In this document: piece by piece, positions 32,263 through 43,790 of the stretch | Numbering within the stretch: the first letter of the stretch is position 1 | Layout of the letters: each line of letters begins with the position of its first letter | NCBI GenBank assembly: GCA_963682025.1 | Contig: OY821519.1 | Location: forward strand, 71,934,525 to 71,998,524 | Direction: 5' to 3' | Length of the DNA: 64,000 nucleotides | Source: Cordilura impudica | Taxonomy: Eukaryota; Arthropoda; Insecta; Diptera; Scathophagidae | The notes under the pieces: model-generated | Seen by the model: the letters and a program-made list of their open reading frames with translations, nothing else | Database searches by the model: none | What the model was told of the DNA's origin: nothing | Position numbers and translations under genes: made by a program

Positions 32263-33779
32263 TTTAAGTTTTAATTTTTCTTTTTTTATATTAGTTTTAG
32301 TAAAAATCACACCCGATATGTACTGCTTAGTAGCTCAATTATGCTTGAATTTTTTCTTTTATTTTTTATTATTAGTTTTAATAAATATCACACCCGATTT
32401 GTAAGTCACAGCTGACTAGACGCGAGAACTCAGTGTTTGGCCCGGCCGAATTTGACGCCGTTTTTACCTGTTTTGTATATGTTGGTGTATAATTTTACTA
32501 ATTAAGCATAAAGAGCTTTATTTACAACAATGGTGTCTTTGTTGACCCCCACTGAAATTTTTCGGCGAACTTTTTCGTAGAATATTTTAATCCTTAAATG
32601 TCCTTTTTTAAAGGATATTTTTTGATTTTCTCGAAAAAAGGATCAAATTGACCCATAAAGAGACCAGTTAGAGGGTTAAGATCTTCCACAAAAATAATCC
32701 TCATACAATTCCATGATACAACTCTGACCATAAGAATTCTCTCAGACATTAACTTACAGCATTTTTTCATAAAGTATAATGCTCCCTTCGACCAAAAAAT
32801 GAAAACTTTGACCCACTGTAAAAAAATACTCAGACGTGCTGGGCCATAAGTTTGTTTTACAAAAATGATCTACTCAACATACCCTTTCAGAATTATCGGG
32901 TCGCTATTCTGTTCCATTCAAAAAGTCTTAATTTGTTGGACAGTGTAATTTATAAATGTTAATGCATTTCTCACTACAACTCCTACAACAAATAGTTTTT
33001 AGCGTTAAAGTATTGAATATCTTGCACATATATTTTGTTTTGTTTTGCTGTTTGTTGTGTTGTTTATGTGATATAACTTTTATTTGTATTTTTATATTTT
33101 TACCAAAATCTTCTATAAATAAGCAAAGAAACACAGTTTGAAATCTGAAACTTTTCCAATAAATTCACATTATAATCGAATGACAAGCAGTTTATCTGTT
33201 GTTGAAATAATCGTCTAACTTTTTTTTGTTTTTGGAAAAAGTTGAAAGCAAAAAATAAAAACAAATAAAAATTGTATTAAAACAAACTGTGTCCGTACGA
33301 TGCAGTAGCATAGTTAAACTAAAAACACTTTTAGTTAGTTTAGTTTTTTAAAATCGGTTAATATGGCTTTACCATAAGCTTCTTCTAACCGAATATGTAA
33401 TTTTGTAGTCGGTCCTGAAGAGTATATATGAATATCTGGTTATTTTTAAAAATAAGTGATAGACCTAAGAATAGATAAACGAAAAATTAATAATTTTTTG
33501 TGATGGCAAAACAATAGAAACTCTTAAAGTTCCTTAACAGAGTTGATTGAAAGAAAATGTTTCAAATCTTAATCGTTATTAAAATATTTAGAGTTTCTCA
33601 CGTTTACTTTCATGTGTTTTTTTAAACACAAATGTGTTGTTGAATGCCTTAATCTTAATCTCAACCGTAATAGCAGATTTTACTGCTGGTATTAAGAAAA
33701 AGAAAATTTGTGAGAAACGTTGTATGAATGAAATCATAATAATAATAAAATCATGAAAGAGGTGCGATAACTACTCAAC
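32263..33779. other. AT-rich spacer with one short duplication
   Basis: Contains a direct duplication of TTAGTTTTARTAAAAATCACACCCGAT type (about 32293-32320 and 32373-32400). The short ORFs at 32928-33141 occur on both strands of the same AT-rich stretch and have no recognisable domain. Confidence 0.5.
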
Positions 33780-33929
33780 ATTTAGGCGCAAGTTCCGTAA
33801 ACGAGTCAAGGACAGAATAATTTGATAGCGAGAAAGTTTACAAAATGTCAAAAAAATGCTATCTAAAGATGTTATTAGCAATCTGAAATTAAAAATATTT
33901 ACTCGAGCTGTTTCCCATCGAAACAGTGA

Positions 33930-34556
33930 ATAATTTTAAATATTAACCAACGTGTAACAAAATTAGAAGCGGTTGCAGATGATACTACAGTTCTAAAAGA
34001 TGAAGTCGGTAAGCTGAAAACGTAGTTGCAGCCGCAAGAAAATTCAAATATAGCGTCAGATCTTCGTTTTAATGGAGTTCCATACCGTAGTGAGGAAGAT
34101 TTGTATGGTATCTTTACAACTACATGTGGAACTTTAAATATAAATACTCCAGCGGTTAAATCAATTTACCGCCTACAAAATTATAATAATAAACATAAAA
34201 ACCACTCCCCAAATGCTGTGATAATGGTGAAATTATTTTCCCCTCATGATAAGAACTTTATTTTGAAATCCATTGCTAACTTTCGTAAACGAAACAAAAC
34301 ACCTCTTTTGTTAAATTACATAGGAGAAGATTCTGATCGACCATTTTATATAAATGAAGATTCAACCTCATCGAATTTTAAAATACTTCATGCTGCGGTG
34401 AGGCTTAAAAATGCAAAACAATTAGAGTCTGCTTTCACAATACGTGGCGTAGTCTTTATACGATTAAATAGTTATGACCAACCAGTACGCATTGACAGCA
34501 TGGATGACCTGATAAACTTTTTTCCTGATGCGGCACAACCTAATGGCAAAAACTAA
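33930..34556 (+). pseudogene. LINE ORF1 (nucleic-acid-binding protein), copy D
   Basis: Reads a short coiled-coil-like segment (RVTKLEAVADDTTVLKDEV), a TAG at 34023-34025, then a long open frame to 34556. The open part includes DLRFNGVPYRSEEDLYGIF, VKSIYRLQNYNNK and ENAKQLE/RGVVFIRL-type segments. The pattern (coiled coil, then an RRM-like domain with LRFxGVP) is typical of ORF1 proteins of CR1/Jockey LINEs, which bind element RNA. The upstream half is decayed. The frame ends 114 bp before the hAT insertion. Confidence 0.6.
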
Positions 34557-34670
34557 CTTTTTATTTATAATGCCAATAAATTTACTTAATTTTTTTTTAT
34601 TTTTATTTTCATTTTATATTTTATTATTCATTTTATATTTTTTGCTCAAATAATTTTTGTTTCTCAAACA

Positions 34671-37600
34671 CAGAGGCGGATTTAGGCCTGCTCCTTTCCT
34701 AGGCACTCTTTAATATGCCGCCCTTTTTGATAAAATAGGAGTGATTATCAAAAAAAAAAAAAAAAAACATACAATTTTTTAATAATTAAATTATTGTGTA
34801 TTAATTTTTATTAATTTAGATACATACATACTATATATACGTTTTTTTTAATTCACATATAATTAATCTTATATTTTGGCCAATTCAAAGCAGTGTCATA
34901 TAAGTCTTATTTTTTATACATTTGTCTTATTTTCATACATATTTGCTTATATTTTCCGAACAAAAAATTGATAAAATTTTACACATGAGGTGTGTGTTTT
35001 TAAAAAAAATTATCTCCAAATTTTATAAATTTCTTTCAAAATTTGAGGTTTAAATAAAATAAATTAAAATAAAATTCATATATTTATATCCAGACAAAAA
35101 GAAAAGCAAAAGTTTTTATGAAAAATATAAGTAACTTTTTAATAAGAATACTATTTTTTTAAAAATATATTATTGAGTTTTTTCATTCAGCGCTTATTTT
35201 GTTAATTTAGTTTTTCGGGATTTTGATCGGGCAAAAACGTCAACTAATTCTTCAAAGTTTGTTTCTTGCACTAATTGGGTTTTAATAGAGAATAATGCAA
35301 GGGCATTAAGTCTATCTTGGCCCATACTTGCCCGTAGATAGTTTTTTACTCTTTTAAGGGTGGAAAATGACCTTTCTGCTGAACAGTTTGTAGCAGGGAT
35401 ACTCAAAAAAATTCGTAAAGCTATGTATACATTGGGCTAAACATCTTGAAGATTACGTGAATGTAATATGTCGGATATATTTTTTGCAGAGCGCACATCT
35501 TCAGTATTTGCCAATAAATCTTTGAGTTGATAATGTAAATGAATGCATTCATTTGCTAATGTCTCTTCTAAATCATCAGGATACTTTTTGACGAGTTTAT
35601 TTGCGTGACTTTTTAACTCATTTGTATCTATTTTAGACATATTATCAAAAAAGTGGAAGTTTACAAAAAGTTTTTCGTATGCGTTTTTACGTTCGGATAA
35701 CTGAGTGTCCAAAATGGGATAGTAAATATTTGTACGAAAATTTTCTTTTCCACAAAATGGTGCCCTTTCATTTACCCGTGATTCATCTGACTGAAGTTTT
35801 CTTGTTTTTCTGCGACGAGTGTCATAACGATAATAATCTTGAACTCCAGATAACTTTTTGGCTTTTTCTTCGAATTCAGAAAATTGTTTATTTCTCATAT
35901 CCTGAAGAAATGCTAGGGAACCATAAATTTGGATAACAGATGACAAATCAGTGCGAGATCCCTGAACTTTCTTACTAGCAGCATTAAAACGATCTAAAAT
36001 TACATTCCAAACAATGACTAGAATAGCTGTTTCTAGATGCTGTAATTTTCTTTGCAATCCAATAGCTTCAGATCGTGTAGTCGGTTTCTCGTCTTTGTTT
36101 TCTGCAATAAAGTTTAATGCATCAATTATTGCAGACCACTCTTTTTCTAAAGCATAACATGCATCATGTCGAGCAGACCAGCGAGTTTGAGATAGACTTT
36201 TGAGTCTTAAATTTGTCCGCTGCACCAAGATCTCCCAACGATGTGTAGATATTGTAAAAAAATTATAAAGTTCTTGCAAAGTGAAAAAATTCTACTGCTT
36301 CGGGTACAGATTCAACTGCACAAGTACCTACTAAATTCAAAGAATGGGCAGCGGAAGGCACGTAATCTGCTAAAGGATTTATTGTTTTAATTCTAGCCTG
36401 GAGTCCTGAATATATACCTGACATATTACTTGCATTATCATAAGATTGACCACGGCAGTTCATTATGTCCAAACCATTTTTTTCTAGAGAGTTTAACACG
36501 GCATTTTCAATATCTTTGGCTTTGTGACCAGTATTTGGGAAAAATTCTAAAAATCTTTCAACGGTTTCACCATTTTCACGTACATATCTAATATTTATAG
36601 CAAGCTGATCGACATGTGCAATGTCAGGCGTAGAATCTACAATGATACCAAAATACTTAGCCATTTGCACTTCAGTAGAAATGTGTTGTAATACTTTATC
36701 TCGAATCAAGGCTATAATTTCTTCGTAGATTGTTTTAGATAAGTACGACGTTTTTCCACTCCGAGGGTGCGCACAACATTTTAAATGCTCAGATAAAAAT
36801 GGATCAAACTCGGCAAGAAGCTCTACTGTTCCTAAGAAATTTCCATTTCGTAGATCTCCAATTTGTTCTGAATGTCCTCGAAATGGCAGTCCTCTCATTG
36901 CTAGTGATTTAACAATTGCAATTATTCTGTATAAAATTTTTCTCCAATACGAAATTTCTTCATCTAGCTGTTTAATTAGACTTTGATCAACATGGCCTTG
37001 AACTACTGCTCGAGCTTTTATATGATAAACATTAGTTTTATGAAAATCTGAATTTTCGTGAGCTTCAACGCGTGCATTTGAGTTTTTCCAGGCATTAAAC
37101 CCTTCGCCGGTAAAAGCATTAATTTCACCACTTCTACCAAATAACAAACAAGGAACACAAAATACAGACCCTTTAGTTTCTGAATAAATCAACCACTCAC
37201 GGCGTTGAATTTCTCCGTTTTTTAAAGTACGTTGAAATAGGTTTTTGGAACAATACCTAGTTTTATCATTGTAAACGTTTTTGGAATTTTTGAAATTTGT
37301 GATGTTATTTGGTGGCGTACCGTTTGTACTTATGTATTCCCGTGTTTCTTCATTTAAATTCCACAAAAAGGGATCACTATCAATCTTTATAACATCAGTT
37401 CGAATTAAATTGTCGCTTAATAAGGTTGTTGAAGAAGAGTTTGAATGTATTTCTTCGATATCTTGTACTAAAGTCCGTTCTAAGTCCTGCTAAATAAAAT
37501 ATTACTTTTCAACAACCACAATTTTTTTAGTTATATTAAAACTTTTTATTCAATTGAAAAAAAGCATCGTTAATTAGTACGAAATACTTACTTTAGATGA

Positions 37601-38280
37601 ACATGATGGTTGTTGTTCATTATCAAAGGATTTTGTCAAACAATTTGTCGTAAAAGTAGATATTTTTGGTGTTTTTTTTAGTAAATTATCTACCTTTGTA
37701 TTTTGTTCAGTCTTTTTTTTACGATATTCAGCACCACTGAGTTTTTTCCGATAGGCACTCATATTAAAAAAAAAACAATAGATTAGAATTGCAAAAGATG
37801 TTGATACTTGTATAGGTATGTGAACACTATCAATTAGAATGAGCCACACACATTCAAAATAAATAACACCCACATTTTTATTTTTCATAGATAATTATTG
37901 AAAAGGGAAATCACCTAATTATTCTTTAAAACCTTCTGAGCAGTGATGGGAATTTAGCTATTTTCCCGTCAAATCTAGCGATTTTAAAATAAAGTTAAGG
38001 TACACAGATTTTTTAAGAATATTATTTTATTTTTTTTATTAAATCTGTGGTCAGAATCGATAACCCTCTAAGTCGAATTACTAATAAGAAAGTAAATTCA
38101 ATAATTGAATTATTTAATATAATTAAATAGAAATTTCGTACTCGTTTAAACCAAAACTGGGCCAAATCAATTTTCGAATTTAAGTAGCCCTTATATTATT
38201 TTACCTTTAAATTTTGGCGCACTTTAAATTATGCCGCCCTAGGCCTGGGCCTCATGGGCCTAGGCGTAAATCCTCCACTG
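34671..38280 (-). mobile_element. hAT element (ZMYM1-like), 3,610 bp with 8-bp duplication
   Basis: The left end CAGAGGCGGATTTAGGCCT and right end (reverse complement CAGTGGAGGATTTACGCCT) are imperfect terminal inverted repeats. The exact duplication CTCAAACA lies at 34663-34670 and 38281-38288. A minus-strand transposase with one intron fills the middle. Inserted between ORF1 and ORF2 of LINE copy D, so it is younger than that LINE. Confidence 0.93.
35194..37762 (-). pseudogene. hAT transposase (ZMYM1/TTF-type family), one intron, two breaks
   Basis: Exon 1 starts at the ATG at 37762 (MSAYRKKLSGAEYRKK) and ends at a GTAAGT donor (37591-37586). The acceptor TTTATTTAG precedes 37490, giving an intron of about 101 bp. 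Exon 2 carries a TTF-type zinc finger region (RREWLIYSETKGSVFCVPCL, SDFHKTN), a DUF4371-like block (GIIVDSTPDIAHVDQLAIN, catalytic Asp), a CRGQSYDNASNMSG block and the THRWEIL motif. It ends with the dimerisation domain (NCSAERSFSTLKRVKNYLR) near 35360. A one-base frameshift near 36270 and an in-frame TAG at about 35437-35439 are the only lesions seen. Intact members are about 800 residues. Confidence 0.88.
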
Positions 38281-38388
38281 CTCAAACATAACTCTCTACA
38301 TTACATAAATTTTGTACTTACAACTGAACATGCAAAATAATGCCTTGCTAGCGTTGCTTATATCAGTTCCAAAGATGTAACTTCTAAC

Positions 38389-41072
38389 ATGATCCGTGTA
38401 CTATGTAAACAGCGTCCTGGTATTGAGTTGTGTCATATAAACGCTCAGAGTCTAAAGAATAAAATTGATGAGTTTCGATATATCTTAGAAAGCTCTGGTG
38501 TAGATATTGTGTGTGTGTCTGAGACGTGGTTTAATGAATCTGTTCCTGATTCCATTATCGAGTTAAAGGGTTTCAGAATATATCTCTGTGATAGGAAAAG
38601 TCCTTGTGGTCGTGTGGCTATACACGTAAAAAAAGGGATTGTTAGTAAAATTTGCTGCAGCTCTAAGTTTATTGATAGTCCAGGCAATTCCACTGATAAT
38701 AAAATTGAATATTTATTAGTTGAGGTTGTAGGATCTGTCTATAGACCTAACTGTAGAGTCAGTACAAACTTTTTTAACAAAACAATGGAAACGCTTACCC
38801 TTAAATATGACGATGTCATAATATGTGGAGACTTTAATTCCAACATCATCACTGAAAGCCATCTTACTAATGACATGAATTCGATTGGTTTGTCGCCAAC
38901 AAATACTTCAATCCCAACACATTTTAGCTCTAAAACCAACACGGTATTGGATATATTTTTGTCAGCAACATTGATAAAGTTCTGTTATATAATCAGCTAT
39001 CAGCACCTTGCTTCTCCAAACATGATTTGATATTTTTAGCATTTGATTTTCAATTGCAGCATGTTTGTAATGAGGTTACCTTCCATGATTTCAAGAATAT
39101 TAATTATAACATTATGTCATCTGAGCTATCAAATATTGATTGGGACTCTGTTTATTACATGCCTTCAGTAGATAGTCAGCTGGATTTTTTAGAAAATATC
39201 CTGTTGGATGTATTTAGGAAATCCGTCCCAATCAAAGTCGTTAAACGAAAAGCTAAGAAGAAGCCATGGTTCAATGTAGCAATTAAATCAGCCATTGATC
39301 GCAGAGATTTTGGTTACAAACGTTGGAAAACTTTCAAAATTACCAATTTACATAATGAATATTGTAATGCACGAAGAGATGTGAATATAATGATAAAAAG
39401 TGCGAAATCAGAGTATTATTCTTGTCGTTTTTTATCAGATGTTGGATCCGAACAGACTTGGAGAGCTATACGTGAAATTGGTGTTAACAAATCATCGTGT
39501 GCGGCTACCAGTGACATAGATGTAGAGAAAGTAAACGAGTCCTTTTCAAATCTTCCCAATGTTCGTCCGAACAAAAACTTTTATGACCACTGTCCAACTA
39601 TTTCTGGTAATTATTTTAACTTTAACTGTGTAAATCAATCGGATGTTCTATGTAGTTGTCTCGCGATTAAATCAAATGCACTTGGGGTTGCCAATATTCA
39701 TCCCAAATTTCTGAAAGCCATTATTCCGCTAATGTTACCCTATATCACGTACATCTTCAATAATATTATCACTAAGAGCGTTTATCCCCAATATTGAAAA
39801 TATGCGAAAATCATACTCACCCCAAAAACAAACAGCGAATACCGACCAGTTGCAATACTACCGTATTTGTCAAAAGTTTTTGAACATTTACTCCATTGTC
39901 AAATAAGTAATTACGTTAATAATAATGATTTGTTGACAAATAGGCAATCAGGATTTCGACCACAACAGAGCTGCATAACAGCCCTTATTGATGTTTCTGA
40001 AGAAATACGTAGCAAAATTGACGATGGAAATATCTCGCTCCTTGTTCTTCTTGACCACTCCAAAACATTTGATACTGTGGATCATGAAGTTCTCTGCCTG
40101 AAGTTGCTTAAATTGTTTAATTTTTCTCCTCTATCTACACGTTTAATGTCATCATATTTATCATCCCGTCGCCAATCTGTATTTGCAAACAACAAAATTT
40201 CAAGTACATTGCCTGTTCTGAAAGGAGTTCCACAAGGATCGATACTGGAACCACTATTATTTTCAATTTACATCATGTATGCTGACGATACACAACTCTA
40301 TATAAGTAGTGATTTAAGCAACATAAACGATTTTTTGGAAAAACTAAACAGAGATCTGAAATACATTCATGACTGGGCAAATATAAACGGTTTGTGTCTT
40401 AATCCTATAAAGTCTAAATCTTTAATAATAGCTAAGAAAACTTTGAAGTTACCATTTGAGCTTAATGATCAAAAAATAGAAATTGTAACAACAGCCAAGA
40501 ATCTTGGTATCACTTTTAATTCCACTCCCACATGGTGCGACTATATAAATGCTACTACAGGGAAAACATATACAATACTATGGACACTGTGGAACACCCA
40601 GTATGTTACAGCACTTAAGATTAGAATTTTATTAGCAAAAACCTACTTAATACCAACTCTACTATATGGATGTGAAATATATGCAAGCTGCGATTTTACA
40701 AGTCGAAAAAAAATAATATCAACCTATAATGCAATATTAAGATATGTTTTTAGTTTAAGAAAATATGATCATATATCTCAATATTCCAAAAAACTATATG
40801 GGGTGACTCTTACTGATTTAATGAAAATAAGAACGCTATTACTGCTGCACAAAATTATATATACACGTGCACCGCCTTATTTGTCCGAAAGATTACTTTT
40901 TGCACGTTCAACAAGAACGAACGATATCATACACTTAAGATATCGAAGCTTAATATCTGAGTGGCAGTTCTATATTAATTCAGTTCGTCTTTGGAACACG
41001 CTACCCTCGTGCATTCAATTCATAAGAAGCGCCCAGCAATTTAAGAAAGAACTTTTTCAATTTCACTCATAA
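38389..41072 (+). pseudogene. LINE ORF2 (endonuclease-reverse transcriptase), copy D
   Basis: Endonuclease: LCHINAQSLKNKIDEF, IVCVSETWFNESV, GSVYRPN, ICGDFNSN, ending with a frameshift near 38970-39030 inside the SATLIKF/CYIISYQ region. RT: NEYRPVAILPYLSKVFEHLL, LLDHSKTFDTVDHEVL, LKGVPQGSILEPLLFSIY, and the catalytic YADD near 40277. A stop at 39796-39798 separates the linker from the RT. About 13 residues between SIY and MYADD present in copy B are missing, leaving a shortened catalytic loop. The C-terminal region is intact to 41072. Three changes would each inactivate it. Confidence 0.85.
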
Positions 41073-41339
41073 TTAATTAAATGTAATTGATTTCAGCTCT
41101 CATTTATATTTATATTTTGTTTCTTTAAAAAAAAAATAATTATTTCTTTTACATTTATATTTATTTATTTATATATTTTTATTAATTATCTATACTAATA
41201 TAATAAAGAGGTAATGTGTGTTTGTTTGTTTGTTTGTTTGTTTGTTTGTAGGAGGTAATCTCCGTAACTACCCATCTGATCTTCCTGAAATTTTCATAGA
41301 GTCTTACTGCCGATATGGGAAGTGCTATAGGCTATAATT

Positions 41340-42235
41340 TTTTAAATATTTTTGGTGGGCGTGGCACCTCCCACACAAAGAAACTTTTTAATATCATATA
41401 CATATATTGAGTGTTATGATAGGGAGCGCTTTAAAAATTTGTGTGAGGTCACCTATTGTTAATATTAGTAGCTACGCCGGAAATGGGCGGGATCGGATAA
41501 GTGGGCGTGGTACCTCCCATACAAGTAATAGTTCAATATTATATATCTCGAGTACTGTGATAGAGAGAGCTTTTCAAATTTGTCTGATGTCACCTATTAT
41601 TAATGTAAGTAGTCGGACAAAAAATGGGCAGTATCGGACCAATAGGCGTGGCACCTGCCATACAAATTAAATATAAAATGCCATATATCTGGAGTACTGT
41701 AATAGTGAAAGTCTTGGGACTTTGTGTGAGCCCATAAGTTATTCATTTGATTAGTTAAACAAAAAATGGGCGTGATAGGATCAGTGGGCGTGGCACCGCC
41801 CATACAAAGTAAATATATGATATCATATAATTGGTATGCTAAAAAAGGAAGCTTTGACACTTTGCATGAGCCTATCAGATCTTAGTATGTGTAGTCGAAC
41901 AAAAATTGGCGGGTTCACAACAATGGGCGTGGCACTTCCCATGCAAAGTAACTATTTAATGTCATATATCTGGAATACTCTAAAAGAGAGAGCTTTGTGT
42001 CTTTGCGTGAGCCCATAGGTTCTTTGTCTAATTAGTCGAACAAAGAGATAGGCGTGATCCGAGCAGTGGGCGTAGCACCACCCATGCAAAGTAGATATCT
42101 AATATCATATAACTGGTGTACTATAAAAGGGAAAGACTCGACATTTTGGATGACTCCATCAGATATTAATGTGAGTAGTCCAATAAAAATTGGCCGGGAT
42201 GGGATTAGTGGGCGTGGCACCTCCTATGTAAAAAA
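41340..42235 (+). repeat. Seven tandem units of about 143 bp inside the Helitron
   Basis: The GTGGGCGTGGCACCTCCCAT motif recurs at about 41354, 41501, 41644, 41784, 41923, 42066 and 42209 (spacing 139-147 bp). Each unit also carries a TAATATCATATATCTGGA-type block, AAAGCTTTG, TGTGTGAGCC and AGTCGAACAAAAAATGGGCG. Small ORFs across the array are repeat readings. Confidence 0.85.
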
Positions 42236-42613
42236 TATGAAGCACTACGAAAGCGACAGTCCTTTGACAAGTTCGTTAGTTATCAATGTGATTTGTTGGG
42301 GAAGATATATCGCCAAAATCAAAAATCACCAAACCCAAAAATCGCAAAAAAAAATATTCAAAATAAAAAATGGGCAAAATCAAAAATCGCTCAAGAGAAA
42401 AATTGGCAAAAGATATTCTAAGTTCAAGGCCAACAGTTAAGTGTTGCCAGATCTAATATCAATAATCCATCTTCTTCTCATGGGCAGCTACATGTACTTT
42501 GCTCCAGGGTAGGAATGCCCAAAAATCTGATAATTGTTGTACCGAATGAAAAAACAAAAAGCATTGTATATCAGCATCGGCAAGCATTGAAATAGAAAAA
42601 TATATACTAATAA

Positions 42614-43025
42614 TCTATACTAACATAATAAAGAGGTAATATTTAATCTCCGTAACTACTCATCTGATCTTCCTGAAATTTTCACATAGTCTTACACCGG
42701 ATATGGGAGTGCTACAGGCTTTAATTTTTTAAATATTTTTAGTGGGCGTGGCACCTCCCATACAAAGTAAATTTTTAATATCATATATATTAAGTACTAT
42801 GATAGAGAAAGCTTTGCAAATTTGTCTCTATTATTAACGTGAATAGTCAGAAAAAAAATGGGCGGGACCTCCCCCGCATGGTACCCCCACACAAACTTTA
42901 TATTAAATGTGATATATCTGAATTACTGTATTAGTGAGAGCCTTGGGACTTTGCGTGAGCCCTTTCATAACGATTCGGAGGGGGGGAGGGGGAGGGTGTA
43001 GCGAAGCACACCGGGTTACATCTAG
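42614..43025 (+). mobile_element. Second, short Helitron unit (412 bp)
   Basis: Begins TCTATACTAACATAATAAAG after an A and repeats the opening of the outer element (AGGTAAT, CTCCGTAACTAC, CATCTGATCTTCCTGAAATT). It has one and a half of the 143-bp units and shares the 3' end with the outer element. It either replaced the outer element's 3' end or inserted near it. Confidence 0.7.
42995..43025 (+). other. Helitron 3' hairpin and CTAG terminus
   Basis: The stem GGTGT (42995-42999) pairs with ACACC (43008-43012); the element ends CTAG at 43025. This is the rolling-circle termination structure of Helitrons. Confidence 0.75.
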
Positions 43026-43240
43026 TATATATATATTTTTATATATTTTTTTTATTAATTTTTTATCTTTTTGGGTTTTATTTATTAAATTAATTTTTTT
43101 CTGTTATACTCTGTACTATTTATATACGGTGTATTTTTACATGTACTTATTCATCATTACTTTGTAAAAATCCATTACTTTAATTATAAGATTGTAAATC
43201 TTGTTGTAATGGAAAAATAATGAAATAAATTAAATTAAAT
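43026..43240 (+). other. Distal 3' UTR of LINE copy D
   Basis: Continues the AT-rich 3' UTR after the Helitron. Shares TTAATTATAAGA and TCTTGTTGTA with copy C and ends in an AAATAAATTAAATTAAAT tail at about 43240. Confidence 0.65.
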
Positions 43241-43289
43241 ATGAAAAAACCACTGATATTGGAGAAAAATCCTTTGACTTGCATGAATT

Positions 43290-43790
43290 TTACTGAAGAA
43301 CACATGAACTGGTCAGGACGGAATCGGAAAACTGTTTAATTTGAGAGGCCATAATGGAAAAATTTTTGTACGACGACCAGAAGCAAGAAGACCAGTCAAA
43401 AATATATAAATAAAACTGTTATGTTTGGCAGTGGCAACATGTGGTTGCTTTTAGAGGCAAGGAATGGGTCCAATGCAGGCAGTAAAATATATACAGACTT
43501 AAATTGGTCTGGAAGTTACAACATGACAATGATCCAAGACACACCTCCAAAGTTTTAACCGAATGGCTACAATCTAATGCAGTTAGTGTTTTGGAAGGGC
43601 CAGACCATTCACCAGAACTCAATTCCATAGAAAATATATGGAAAATTGTAGATCGAAATATACGGACATGGGATTACGCAAACAAGACAGATCTCGTGGA
43701 GGCAATTAATTCAAAGTGGTAAAACATTTCAATGGATATCATCTACAGTTTAATTGACTCCATGTCTCGGCGTTGTTGACCAGTACTAAA
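43290..43790 (+). pseudogene. Tc1-family transposase relic (C-terminal half)
   Basis: The ORF 43504-43722 reads KLQHDNDPRHTSKVLTEWL, then DHSPELNSIENIWKIVDR, the classic Tc1 DD34E block (QQDNDPKHTS, SPDLNPIENLW) with the second Asp and the Glu visible. A GSGNMWLL segment upstream near 43425 and an ISMDIIYSLIDSMSRRC segment downstream (after a stop at 43720-43722) extend it. Frameshifts separate the pieces, and the N-terminal DNA-binding half is missing. Confidence 0.75.

Larger units (their letters stand above)
41189..43025 (+). mobile_element. Helitron, 1,837 bp, non-autonomous, composite
   Basis: Starts TCTATACTAATATAATAAAG (41189) and ends ACATCTAG (43025), with a GGTGT/ACACC hairpin 13 nt before the end. 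Inserted between A (41188) and T (43026) without duplication, as Helitrons do. A TTTG microsatellite follows the 5' end, as in many insect Helitrons. No Rep/helicase gene. A second 5' end (TCTATACTAACATAATAAAG at 42614) shows it is a fusion or a nested pair. It interrupts the 3' UTR of LINE copy D. Confidence 0.82.
33780..43240 (+). mobile_element. CR1-type LINE copy D, interrupted by a hAT and a Helitron
   Basis: Longest copy of the LINE family that also gives fragments A-C. ORF1 lies before 34556, then the hAT at 34671-38280, ORF2 at 38389-41072, the 3' UTR to 41188, the Helitron 41189-43025, and the rest of the 3' UTR. The UTR continuation is supported by shared sequence with copy C: TTAATTATAAGA and TCTTGTTGTA blocks in 43170-43210 match those at 6905-6935, followed in both by an AAATAAATTAAA-type end. 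The 5' boundary is not fixed; LINE-like sequence fades upstream of about 33800. Confidence 0.75.

Noticed and set aside
41340..42235. CRISPR-like regular array
   Set aside because: Units of about 143 bp are nearly continuous repeats without unique spacers, inside a Helitron in a eukaryotic genome.
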